From assembly GCF_000204055.1 (NCBI RefSeq), contig NW_006768771.1, positions 1,575,681 to 1,639,680 on the forward strand: a DNA stretch of 64,000 bases. The letters run 5' to 3'. The DNA is from Melampsora larici-populina 98AG31 (lineage: Eukaryota > Basidiomycota > Pucciniomycetes > Pucciniales > Melampsoraceae). Positions 45,710 to 57,588 of the stretch are shown piece after piece (the first letter of the stretch is position 1; each line of letters starts with the position of its first letter). Made by a program: the position numbers and the translations under genes. Below the pieces are notes generated by a model, which had not been told where the DNA came from, ran no database searches, and saw only the letters and a list, made by a program, of their open reading frames with translations.

Positions 45710-46182
45710 CTGGTTGTGGACTCTCCTTCTTTGATTTCTTTGATATCCTCTTCCTCTTCGGCAGAGGAACTTCGTCATCTTCATATTTGTTTTCTTCTTT
45801 CTTGGTTTCTACAAGAAATAAAAGAAGAACATACATAAGAACATAAGAATCAATGACTGCAGAAATGATATCTGAATAAAACAATTGAATTGCTCACCTG
45901 GTTGTGGACTCTCCTTCTTTGATTTCTCTGATATCCTCTTCTTCTTCGGCAGAGGAACTTCGTCATCTTCATATTCGTTTTCTTCTTTCTTGGTTTCTAC
46001 AAGAAATAAATGAAGAACATACATAAGAACATAAGAATCAATGACTGCAGAAATGATATCTGAATAAAACAATTGAATTGCTCACCTGGTTGTGGACTCT
46101 CCTTCTTTGATTTCTTTGATATTCTCTTCTTCTTCGGCAGAGGACTTCGTCTCTTCATATTCGTTTTCTTCTTTCTTGGTTT
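45710..46182 (-). repeat. Three tandem copies of one exon-intron unit
   Basis: Exons 46182-46086, 45996-45898 and 45808-45710 encode the same ETKKEENEYEDDEVPLPKKK-type peptide, and the introns between them are nearly identical (unit about 188-190 bp). Each full exon is 99 nt and both borders are in phase 1, so copies can be added without breaking the frame. The first copy lacks 2 nt (97 nt) and would shift the frame unless skipped. Confidence 0.9.
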
Positions 46183-48284
46183 CTACAAGAAATAAATTCA
46201 TACTGATTGTAAACAATAGGTAAAGCAAACCAACCAAATAAAGACTCACCTGTTTCACGTAGCTTGGTCTTCAGCTTTGCCAAAGGAGGAGCTTCGATTT
46301 CTATATAATAGAAATAGATGGCAACATCTCAATAAACAAGAATCTAGTACATTGCAAAAGAAAGAAATCACACACCTTCTGCGTCATTGGTATGTTCTTT
46401 TTCCTCACAAATTGGTTGTGAAAAAGGTCGGACAATTACGTTATTTTTACCCAGAGACCTGCTTATCTTCGTGTTTGCATCATTGGAGATAGAAGCTTCT
46501 TTATCTGTAGGAGCTCGCGAATACATCACCCATGATGTATTTGCTATTTGACCCCCAATCACTTCCACATCACTTGACAGAAACGTCGCTATTCCTGCAT
46601 TTTCCAAATCATTGTGGCCCCATACCCCGGTCAGGTTTCCTACTGTACGTACCACTTGACACCAATAATGTTCACCATTCCAAAAACCTTGTGCTCGCAT
46701 TAAGTAGATAGTTCCGTCGAGTATCATTTCGTATGGTAAGTTACACTCTCTCATCATCTTGAAGGCTTTGGAGCGATTTGTTCCATGTAGGTAGGCAATG
46801 TCAACTTGGATATGGAGATGAGGAGGTGGAGGATTGAGGTGAAGTCGTGAGTGGAATTCCTTGTAAGGCTGGGCATGAGGATTCGTCGTGGTCTTGCAGC
46901 TTTTACAATACCGATTTGAACCTTGATAGCTACCTGTGGTAGCCCAATCATGTAGGATCTGGGGTGTTTCAGAATAAGATTCATCACCGTTGTAATTCTC
47001 GTGCGATAAAATGATAGTGTTGAGATGTGATACTTCTACTAAGACATTATCTTTGTTTTTTGGACATGTGTATGTGCGTTTGAGGTCAACACGAAACAAA
47101 GTTTGTGTGATTGCTGGAGAGGCTGGCTCCTTAGGTTGTGTTTCCCGATCAAAAATACCGCTGAAGTATTGGTCAGCAGAGGAGTATCTGTCCGGAAGGA
47201 AACTTCCAGGACATCGTTGTTGAATAGCTGTGTGGAGACTATTTTGGCCATTAGAAAGGATGCTATGAATTTTACCTGCCTGACCCATTTCCCAGGTGGA
47301 CCTTGACGAAAAAAACTTCAATAGTTTCGCAAAGATATGATCTGATTTTCCTGAAGACTTGGTGTACCACAACACCGTATGAATGGCATACAAGCATTCA
47401 GTCATGGCATCAAGCCAACACCTGAATTGACGACCAGGAGTTGAGGAAGCATAAAATCCAGGGTACGTAGTGACCGGGTTCCGGTCCACATTCACGGAAC
47501 CTTTAGGACGTCCAAGCTTCTTGCTACGTCCTAGCAATGCATCAGTCGTATCCGGGGGTCTTCCATCGTTCTTAGCTTCGCGCTGTTTTCGAGATTTCTT
47601 GGTCCAGCCAAGAACTTGTGCTACTTTCTTGTAGTTCTTAGCCTCATCCCCATACACTATTGCCACACCGCGAAGCCTGTCCTCATGGTCCCTTTCAAGA
47701 CAGGCCACCAAGGCATACAGCTGCACGATACCAATCTGAATGGAGCAGTTTCCTTTGCTGTGAAGGAAAAAAAGCAATTCAATGATTAATTCAAAAGCTT
47801 ACAAAGAAAAATCAAAAACATACGCTATCATGTAATACACACGATGCATCAATTCTTGTGCATTTGTTGTTGACGGCATGATGTCATCGCAAAGGCTATC
47901 GTCGTCAAGTTGCTTTTGTCGTGATTTGAAAAGCATTGACTTTATGTCGGATGCTTTCCACCATTCAAGCCACCGTTTGGCTTTTGGGAGCTGCTTAATC
48001 ATTTTTTTTAACTTCTCATCAAAAGTTAAACTACCTGGCCGGTCTAGTGTTAAAAGTGAAGATGCTTGCGCTTGAAATGAATCCTGTAAATTCAAATATA
48101 AAAATATCAGCAATATGAAATACAAATGGAATTGTAATAATTAAACACATACCTCATCCTTTTCAGGTATAATTGCTTGGTTGCGCTGGACCCGAGTGAC
48201 TTGAGCTCAAAAATGTTCATGACAACCTTGAAGTTTGGAAAGTGCCACTGCCGGATCAGTCTCCTTAAAAACCTTCATGTACGC

Positions 48285-49915
48285 TGTGGTGATCAATTTA
48301 TGGGATCAATTAAAAAATTCACAATTACCAGTTTACCAGTTTATTAGCAGGATTCAGCAGGAAAGAAAATTCGAAATGGAGGTTTTTGATCAATTGAAGC
48401 TCTTGTAGGCTTATGTATTGGTCATTAGGTCAACATTACATTATTTTATTTCACATTATATATTAAGATCATTATAGTTTACTTACAAATTTATTACAAA
48501 AAGAAAGAAAGAAAAACATAAGAAAAATTCGAAATTATAGGTATAAAGGTTGGAAAATGGTTTTTAGGTTAGTAAAAATAAAGTTATGGGTATTATGAGG
48601 TTAGAATATAAAAGAACAACATTATATGATACTATGAAAATTTTAATCTTCAAGGTTGATAAGTAGAAACAGAAGTTATTAGGAAGAAAGCACTTTTTCA
48701 AAGTTGGTAAACAAGAGGTACACGTGTAGTTTGGTTGTGTAATAGTGGTAGTGATGGAATTTAAGGTTGCCAAGAGGATTTTCCGGGATTTTTAAGGCTA
48801 TAGATGATGATGTAATATTACATGAGCAAGAAAGGCTTAGTAGTAGCTGTGAAAAGTGAAGAAAATGGGTGATATTCGTGGAAAATGGAGGTTTTCAGCT
48901 AATTACATATGTCAAATGACGTCAGAATAGGTTGGTAGATGGCTCATTCAACGCAGAAGAGTGGATTACATAATGTACAAACTTTAAATCATTAGTAACG
49001 GAGGTGTGTGTAAAACGTTATAAGGCAAATAAAGAATTGGTGTGAATCTCGAATTTACAGTCACAAGTCATATGTAACACTAAAAACCTTAACTTCACAA
49101 CTCAATATCTTACTCATCACTCATCAGAAGTAGGTCATGTAGGTGTCAGAAATGATCAGTAACACGTGGACTACAAGATGCACTTTAGTAATCAAAAATT
49201 GGAGCACATCTGAAAAAATTCGTAATCTCAAAAATTGGTTTTCAGCTAGTTTACAAGGAAAAAATCACCTGTATTCATCATAAGAAGTGCTGTACATCAT
49301 ATTATTGCGTCATTGATCACTTTTAGCTGTGAAAATTACATCATTTATTAGTAACAAAACCATTACATTGCGTCATCATAGGGTTTTTAGGGAATTTTGG
49401 GCGGATTTGATTGGTTTTGAGGCTGTTGACCATTGTAAAAGTTCTAGTACATTGTTATATATACTTTGAGAGGGTTTTGGGACTGTTGTTCCCCCTTTTT
49501 TTTTCTTTATCATTTACGCCATTATTATTTTGTTTATCATCATAAACTTATTTTAATAGTACCTGTTCACTTAAATACGCCCTTTATTACAGTTATAAAG
49601 AGAAATTTACTTTAGTTTTATAGTCATAAAGACTTATTGGGAATAATATCAATCAGATATTGCTTATTTTTTTTCAGTTATCAATTGGGAATAACACTAT
49701 AGCAGTGTTGATAGTAATACAAAGTGTGCTTTTGAAGTTAAAATTACGTGTGAAGTTATATTTCTCTGGTGCCTTATCAGTACTCAATACAACAGAGCTC
49801 TTTCTGATTGTGTTGTTTTAGAAGAGCAGTCCTTAGACAACTTCTACTAGTCATTTTATTAGTAGATTATCCTCTTCCAGCTCTGTATAACCCTTGTTGG
49901 GTTATAAGTTCTACA
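48285..49915 (+). mobile_element. Solo-LTR-like insertion in the MULE gene, target duplication ACGC
   Basis: It begins TGTGGTGATC, ends TTCTACA (TG...CA) and is flanked by ACGC at 48281-48284 and 49916-49919. Removing it with one ACGC joins the interrupted codons so that RFVKA is followed by YMKVFKE in frame, proving that the piece is a later insertion. At 1631 bp with no coding sequence it is a long solo LTR or a non-autonomous LTR derivative. Parts of it recur at 27025-27560. Confidence 0.85.
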
Positions 49916-52638
49916 ACGCTTTGACAAATCTGTTCTTTTGGGCCAATGAAAAGTCAACTACCTGTCGAACCAGCGTATCACGTTCCTTGACGGTTATTTC
50001 GGCATGCTTGAATTGTTTCATCAGGGTACTGAAGTGTGCGGCGTAGTGATTTTCCGTCATGCCTTTCAGCCAAGTCAAAAGAATTGGGATACATCGTTGC
50101 AGATCCTCGTGATACATAGAAGTTGATAAAAGATAACCGTTTTTGAAAAACTTGTATGTTACGTCTGAGAGGAGACCGCCACCATAGACCCTGTTGTCCT
50201 TGTCTCGAGCCATCAGCTGCTGATGCATCCAATCCGTTTGAAAGGTCATGTGCATGTTCACACGCTTCATAGAACATGATACAACGTTCAAACTGCGCCT
50301 GAAGCCAGAATTAAACCAGGAAGACCAAAAAGAAGTGGCAGAATATATATAAGTATCGTAATCACAAAGAATATAATTATCTTGAAATAGAAAACATACT
50401 CAGACCAGTGATACATGTCCATAATGAAGTTGTCTGCCGCTCCTGGAACACTCTTTTTGGGGATAACACCTGCTTCCCCAAGGAGCTTACGTCGATAGTA
50501 ACCAGTCCGATGTAGGTTGCCAAAACCTGCATGGATGTTGCTAGCGGTAACAATTTCCTTCTTGCCCGCAGGAGCTCGTCCGACCTTGCAATCAAATAAT
50601 TATTAGTAATCTTTTGAAATGGTGCAGAATGAAATGAATTCGAGTGTACCTTGTGTCGTAATGGTCCCACATCAGGGTTTTCAACTACCCGTTTGGCAAA
50701 CTTGGCCAAAGACAACTTGTCCGGCTTGCCACGTCGAGGCCATCAATGGTTATGGATCCCAGAGTGGCGTATGATGCCCCAGCCGCTGACATGTTCGTCC
50801 AACCGGCATAAGGTGTCATTACATTCAATATATTGAAGTTCCTCAGTACACCTTGCAGCAGGACATTTCTGAGGTCTAAATCCATATGAGAGCGATAATG
50901 GTCAGAACTATCATCTTTTTCAAAATATTGATACTTTGAAATACTAACTTGCTCATCCATTCTTCTCTCTTGGGGGCTGCTGTTGGCGGTGATCCAAGAT
51001 AATTGCAACCAAGACTCTTGCAGACTATGACCCCTAGACAGCTATATCTGACTGTTCGCCAGTCACCTGGGCCTTTGCTTTTGCCACCAGACGATGTATA
51101 AGTGAATCCAAAAGTCCCCCAGTTGGTGAACTTTTGCTCGGCTGATAGTCGAAGAAAGACAGTGTTTCCATTTGGGAATAATGGATAACCTTCGTCGTCA
51201 AGGGTAGTGTTTTCATCTATGAATGTTTCGAAAGATGGACGGTCCAAGGGTAGCCTGAAGGTTTTCTTAACTTTGATAGCCACCTTCCGACCCTTCGTCG
51301 AATTGGTAGAAATGGAGGATTTCTTTCCCTGAGACTGTAATGGCGGAGAAGTAAGAGGAGGTTTTCCCTTGGTCGAATTTGTAGAATTGGATGATTTGTT
51401 TCCCTGAGACTGTAACGGAGGAGAAGTAACAAGATTTTTCGAAGCAAGATAAGGTTTTTCATCTTTGAATTCAACTTCTTCAACTTCTTCATCTTCTTCA
51501 TCTTCTTTGTCTTTGTCTTCGTATACAACTTGTTCATCTTCTTCGTCTTCGTATACATCTTTTTCATAAATTTCAGGCTCAGAGTCACTGATATGTGAAT
51601 ATTGATCTCCTTCAGAGTTGCTACAGTAAGATGGGTCACTCATGTTGGTGAACGTAAATGTTATTGATTAAATTCTTGATAGTAATGATTAAAGGTCAAT
51701 TGGGTATTATTGATAAAGCAAAACTGATCAAAATGTGGAATTAAACGGTAGAAACTGATTGAAAGGTGGAAATAAATGATAATTGAGATTAATGAGGAAT
51801 TGAATTATGATGTGGTTATTGTTGAGGTTGATTGGTTAGAGAGAGAGAGATATGTAAGATTATTCTGATAAAGAGATGATGTTGTTGAACTAGCAAAACA
51901 AAATGATCGTTTCTAAACAAATTGATCAGTTGAAAGCTCGAAAAGATCTTTCTTTCTTCATCATGAGGGCTAGTCATTATGACACCCCTTTCCTCTCGTT
52001 TCGATATCTGTCAATCCTTGGCTTTGGATCGGTAATATTTCATCAATCCGTCGGATTGGTAGTGATTGCTTTCTTCATCAATCCGATTGGATTGGTAATT
52101 ATCTGCTTTGATCGCAAATTTGAACATTTCGTGCAAAATGATTGACTTTTCAGGTTATTGTTTTGCGATGCTTTGAAATGACTGTGAGACTTGGCCTGTG
52201 AAAGTATCGATTAGAGGCGATTTATGTACTTTTGCAAGGATTTTTATTTGCAATCAAAATGTGTCGCGAAGTTTAGGTTGCAAAATTATATAATGTATGT
52301 ACAGGGATGTAAATTTCAGGTGATCTTTTTGCAACTGTATTTTTTGCGATCATTCTGAATTAGGGTTCAACTGTAAAAATATGATTTGCCCCGGGATAAA
52401 TTGACTTTTACGGACATCAGTCTTTCCGGTCTTTAATGACCGCAAAGTGATGATCGCAAATTTCTACGATCCCATTTTCTATCTTTTTTGATGGTCTGAT
52501 TTTTGTATTTTTTTTGGAATGTGAGAGCAAGCCTCAATGATTTCAAGAAAACAAACTACCAGAGACCAATAGAAACTAGAACAAAAGATAGCAGATCTTA
52601 ACAAATTGTGCAAAAACCTATATACCATTCTGATCTGG

Positions 52639-54410
52639 CTAGGAAGATCCTTGAGTGACGTTCCCTTTCAAAGCCTGCTCAAAACAGTTAAATGCTTCGG
52701 TTGGCTGATAGTTATCGTCAAGAAGAAGAGCGTCTCCGAAATCTGTTTGTTGTTTGACAGGTCAGGCGAAGAAAGAGTAATAAATCATCAGTTTCCATTC
52801 TTTGAAGAAGCTGATCCCTTGAAACCGTCAGAAATTACGCACTATGAAATGTTGATGGAACCCAAGAGTCAGGGTACCCAACACCCCAAACAGTGACACC
52901 TTTACAGCCCGGAGTCTCCTTACAAGCCGTTACAAAGGTAGCGTAGTCTTGGGCTTGTTGCGCCAAATCCTTTGGAGACGCGGGCAAAGGAAGCCTTACA
53001 TCGACTTCGGTGTAGGCGACCTCAAGACCTTTGATACAAAGGAAACCGGATACCATCAGCCGGGTGTTTCAAGATAGGAAGATTCTCGAGAGCTTACCTA
53101 AATCGACATATCGTTTGAGGTTTGCTTTCATCTCTGATCAAGTAAGAAAATATCAAAGTTGAGATGAGTCTTATGCCGTTAATCATCTCGATTGATGTTT
53201 GAAGAGTCGGTAATTCATTACCTTCGAGTCGTGGCAGTTTTCCCACGATCATGTGCCCTTGCAATCCAACACCATGTAGAAGTTTCTTTTCGGCTAATGA
53301 TTTCACGATGGCGTAATAAGCATCTGACTTCTTTCCGAGTCCCTCAACATTGTAATCGTTGACTGAACGTTGCAGAAATGTAGATGACGGATGAAAGTTG
53401 GAGTTGGCGAGGAGGAACCAGTCAGTGATCCGAATTATCTTAACTTGAAAGGACTCGAATCAAACAATGGAGCTCAACTATAAAGTTTGATATTAGTACC
53501 CGCATCCAAGGCAGCTTGAAATGCCATTTCGATGAAAGAATCATTCAACTTTTGTGACCAAAATGAATCACGCAGATTTCCATCATCTCCCAAGACTTCA
53601 TTACAAACGTCAAAGGAGTATAGATCGTCTTTATAGTACTGTAAGACGGTTTTGATGTGATTTTGGGTGGCATTTACAAGTCCAGGTCCATCAAGATCTT
53701 TTAACCATTGCGGTACCTGATTGTGCCTACGCGTGTAGGGAAACACATATTGAATATGAGATAATATTTCACTGTTAGAAAATCAGATTTTTGACAAAGG
53801 AACTATCGTACCAAACCCCGACATGTCCACGTATCGTTTTCCCGTTGTCTTTTGCGAATTTGACAATCTTGTCTCTGTATAAAAATCAGCCGCTTAGCCA
53901 AGAGAATTCGAATGGAATCAGTGACACGGTAAAATGCTTACGATGCGTTGAAAGAGAATACGCCTTGTGTCTTCTCGGTTGCATCCCACTTCATCACTAT
54001 GATTGTCTCCGAAGAGTATTGGAGGGAGTGCAATCAGCAAATCATAACGGAATTAGATGATCCACGAGAACAAAAGCGGGAAGGAGTGCCTCAATGGACT
54101 CACCGTTACCAGGCGTTATGTATTCGAAATATGTCTTGACAGCATCAACGTATGATTGGTTATTGAAATACGGTGTATCAACTGCTGTCCCAACGTATAT
54201 CTTTTCTTGACATTCGTCGGGGTCTGGAGTATCACCGCCCCCAGTACCATTATTTGAAGCATCGTTGCCATTGATTGGCTGAGTGATCTGATTCATGATG
54301 TTGGATGTGTCCGCCCTCCTGAGGGCTCCCAAACGACCCTCTGCGGCATTGAAGGAGAAAAAGCCAATGACCACCAGGGTCAAGGAGTGAGAAATTACGA
54401 AGTGACGCAT
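52639..54410 (-). CDS. Secreted GH10 endo-1,4-beta-xylanase
   Basis: A signal peptide (MRHFVISHSLTLVVIGFF) and a Ser/Asn/Gly/Thr linker precede the barrel. Exons supported by phase: 54410-54104, 53996-53942, 53874-53812, 53726-53500, 53362-53222, 53133-53098, 53028-about 52860, and a last exon 52742-52639. Motifs: NVMKWDATE, KTIRGHVGVWHN, acid/base Glu in FDVCNEVLGDDG (about residue 185), DYNVEGLGKKSDAYY, GVGLQGHMIVG, nucleophile Glu in AYTEVDVRL (about 284), GVTVWGVGYPDSWVPSTF, ALLLDDNYQPTEAF. The family hydrolyses plant xylan outside the cell, fitting a plant-associated fungus. Two joins are unclear: the strand before NDYN (between 53500 and 53362) and the join into the last exon. The frame has no other defects. 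Confidence 0.9.
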
Positions 54411-56422
54411 TGCGTATGAAAAAGATATAAGTAATGGACGAGGGAAACGCAAAAGCAATCGTTAAGTCGGTGAGTTAAATAATCAAGGCCGACGAGAGCG
54501 ATGGCAATGCATCTGAAGCCATATGTTGCCTCTACCGAGCCTAAGAAACTATTCTATTGGAATCTGGCAATGGATAGATTTAGAGATTGGTTTCGTGCTG
54601 CCTTCAACTTCCGAGAACAACTCGCGTCATTGACAACGCGGGTTGACTAGTGGGTATCACTCTTCAAGTTGAAACTTGAGATTGAATTCTACACGGCGGG
54701 GGCTCCACACCGTTCTTGTTCTTCAAGAAGATTCGAAAGCGATTGCAACTTTGCCATAGTTGGCGGAGCAACAGTTGCAACTTGCAACTCCTACCCCAGG
54801 AGGAGATATACGGTCCACTAATTCGAAGGTTATGCGCTATGTAGCAGATTGGCCTAGCGTGGGGGTAGGAGCAGTAGTTCTCAGTCAACCTCAGGCAGCG
54901 CGCAGAGCAACGTCCGGACCATAACAACCCAGTCCATCGGATGTGCGTATGTGAAGGTCCAAAGCAATAAGAGTGCCATGTGTCAACGCCATTTTAGAGG
55001 CGTAATTGTTGAGAACATTGAGCTCATGATAGCTGAGACGCAAGAAACCTAAAGCGATGAGAAGTGAGTTGTGGTCTATCGTCTCCAGAGGTCAAAATAT
55101 GCCCGACTCGGCCCTACTCCCAAATATTAGCCAGAGAGTCAGAAGGTAAGCCGTCAGTCGGCCTTCTCCAGATGTCGGTCGAAACTCGATTCAGATCCTT
55201 TCCGATCACATTCACAAAATCCCATCGATTCTCATGCTCATCTTCAAATCATATCCAAGCAGATGTCAAAATATTGACCTTTTTTAACTGAAGGTTGACA
55301 TCCATCACCTTATTATGCCGCGCAAGGCTATAATGGCAAGAAACAGTCTTATCATACCCAAAGGAAATTAAAAGCTTTCCAACAAGCCAAAGACTGGCCA
55401 CTGGCACATCAACATCATGATGCCTAGCCTCCTAGTGCTCAGTAATGCGAAACAATGGATTGAGCTGTGACAGATTGAGCTCCGAGAATGCCGACGAATT
55501 GGCCACTCTGAATCCCACATGAGAAGATTTTCATCCGTTTCCCTGTTGAAGTGATGCTGGTATTTACGATCACGGGAAATCTTCTCACCGTGATGAAAAA
55601 GTCGCAGTCAATCCTTAACGTTAACGCGACTTTGTTTACCAAAGAAGGTGGTATGCGTATGTTTGTGTGTATGTCATCACTTTTGGAGCTATTCCTGATC
55701 CAACCGTCTCATCAGGTCTTCATACCAACGCGTCATCGTTCGATTTTCATTGCTCATTTGACTTCAGTCGTTCGAGAATCTCAGACCCAGCTGTAGGCTC
55801 AATGCGGGAAGGATAGGGTGAGCCTAGGCCCGAGAGGAAGGAGATAAGCTAAACAAACTACCTGGGAAGATCAAGAGTTCGTAGTTTGGAGCACACGAAT
55901 CTGATGAATTCTTTCCAATCAAAGTGATCAAGCTTCAACAACTCGTCATTCATAACCCTCATCAGTCGATTTGATAAAGTAGACTATGTATCGGCATCGC
56001 TACTACACTCAGACTTCAGATACGAATCCGGATGAGACCGTAGTCATAGCGCTCAAACCATTTTTTTTTGTTTTAAAGCTAGTCCGCCACATCTAAACTA
56101 TTTTTTCATTTAAAAGAAATCCACTAAAAAGCACTCCTCAAAGGCTTTCTTGCAACTTCCATTACATATTTGTTTCAAGTTAGATACATACCATCATATC
56201 CGATCTACAACACAGTCTATCAAGGCATCAATTCATCCATACAAGTCGTTCATTTCGTCCATCGTTTTTGTTTTGTACCCAAACTTTTACACCCTTCTTG
56301 TTCCATCGATTCCTTCAATTATTCCATTGTATTCAACTTTCAACATTCTTCTTCTTGATTGAGGAATTTTTTATAGTCGGATATCCAAGTCCCTAGCATT
56401 TTTTTTTGTGATATTTTTCATC
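54411..56422. other. Intergenic, 2 kb
   Basis: It separates the divergent GH10 (minus) and Ser-rich (plus) genes, so it contains both promoters. Short frames (54664-54927, 55064-55291, 55551-55796) show no motifs. A pyrimidine-rich stretch at about 56220-56420 precedes the next start codon. Confidence 0.5.
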
Positions 56423-57588
56423 ATGATGAGTTCTTTACATCCTTATGCTGCATCACAATACGTAGCATCTTCAAATCAACTTGCTCAACCTCAACCCTCA
56501 CCACGTGCCAGTCGGTGGTACGTCACCCCAGCATCTATCTCCTTGATCAACTTATCCGATCACCACGTAAGACTCAATTCATTCTACAGATTGTTGTTTC
56601 TGCTTCTTGCTGACCGCTTTCGAACACCTTGATTGATTATCAATTTTAGTCGGTAAAGAAATCTACCACTTCTTCCTCTCAAAAGACTTCTACACTTTCT
56701 CCTATACTTTGGAAATCTCCACAATCTTCTAGTAGTAGTCATCGACTTTCTACTATTCCATCTTACTTGAAGATCTCATCCACATCAAATCAAGATGACG
56801 ATGACCATAACAATTCAAAGCGCTCAACTCTAAGTTCGTTACTTGTGCGTAAAGTTCTTATAAACTCACTGGTCATTTCCTTCAATCATTATCTGACATT
56901 TCGAAAATATATTTAACCTTCTTAGAAACGTTCAAAGGGCCTTTTGCGTCGACGTCAAAGTATGCGGACTAGGGTCTCATCTGATCAACAAGTCATCGAG
57001 AAACCAAAACCTACCATCAAGATTCAAACAGGCATACCAAGAAGTTCACAAGACTCGACCATCACTCGCCACACAGCACGAAAGTTATCAACGTCTTTCT
57101 TAGATATCGATGAAGAATCCGAACCATGCGATGAAGAAGAAGTAAACCGAGCAAGAACCCCATCACCAAGTCTTTCCGACATCGAAACGTGTTTTGAACT
57201 CACCCTTGATGAGACCCCCAAGAAATCCGTTCCATCTCGCAGTAATGGCAGTACTTCTTATCCATACAGCTCACCGATCCATTCATTCTTTTCCACATCG
57301 ACAATCGAGTCAACCCACTCAATGTTTTCAAACTCTTTACCTGTTACTCCAAGTACCACGACGATCGGAAGTCTTCGTTCACCTGATCCTACACTCGAAT
57401 CTTCTTCATCTCGTAATCCTTACATGAACTCGTGTATTGGACTTTTATCTAGTTTGACATCTTTAAATGAACTTTCTTCTGATCTTCCTAACCAACATCG
57501 ATCACTCTTAAATGATGAAATTAAACAATGGAACTCTAGAGTCAACAAATGTAAAAACACATTTACAAAAGAAGATGAAAGTCTATGA
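56423..57588 (+). CDS. Ser/Thr-rich low-complexity protein, 333 aa, function unknown
   Basis: Exons 56423-56566, 56650-56844 and 56926-57588, all phase 0. The start is MMSSLHPYAASQYVASS. The N-terminal half is Ser/Thr-rich and basic (KKSTTSSSQKTSTLSP, KRSKGLLRRRQSMRTR, which may act as a nuclear signal). A central acidic patch (DIDEESEPCDEEE) is followed by many SP/TP sites (RTPSPSLSD, DETPKKS, SLRSPDP), suggesting a phosphorylated regulatory protein. The end is LNDEIKQWNSRVNKCKNTFT, possibly a short helix. No enzyme fold is visible. Confidence 0.75.

Larger units (their letters stand above)
45395..51643 (-). pseudogene. MULE transposase fused to a USP-like peptidase, interrupted copy
   Basis: Eleven exons on the minus strand: 51643-50949, 50875-50650, 50584-50400, 50298-49916 continued 48280-48153 across an insertion, 48083-47824, 47757-46376, 46300-46250, 46182-46086, 45996-45898, 45808-45710, 45621-45395; ancestral length about 1275 residues. 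Order: Asp/Glu-rich start; duplicated TSPPLQSQG linker; WRKY/GCM-type zinc region (CPAARC, HSGIHNH); MULE DDE core (FQTDWMHQQLMARDKD, GGGLLSDVTYKFFKNGYLL); LPKAKRWLEWW and STTNAQELMHRVYYM. Then a ubiquitin-specific-protease-like domain: Cys box FRCWLDAMTECLYAI, finger CxxC in RYCKSCK, His box NGEHYWCQVVR, end SWVMYSR. Then Lys-rich repeats. Damage: TGA at 50743-50745, TGA at 48207-48209, the LTR insertion, and a 2-nt deletion in one repeated exon. Confidence 0.85.
44753..52473 (-). mobile_element. Mutator-like element (MULE), 7.7 kb, with 9-bp target duplication
   Basis: The ends are long imperfect inverted repeats (about 75-90 bp clearly alignable, beginning GGGGTGTAAGAAATTTGCG at left and GGGATCGTAGAAATTTGCG at right as complement, through CCCGGGGCAAA). 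Both flanks carry the perfect 9-bp repeat ATTTTCTAT (44744-44752, 52474-52482). Both subterminal regions are dense in TTTGCGGTC/TTTTACGGTC-type words in both orientations. Between them lies a single large minus-strand gene. TSD length, TIR type and transposase agree on the Mutator superfamily. It carries a 1631-bp LTR-like insertion. Confidence 0.93.

Noticed and set aside
50230..50270. Frameshift in the MULE transposase before QTDWM
   Set aside because: The predicted splice at 50400/50298 already leads into the frame that carries the DDE core, so no shift is needed.
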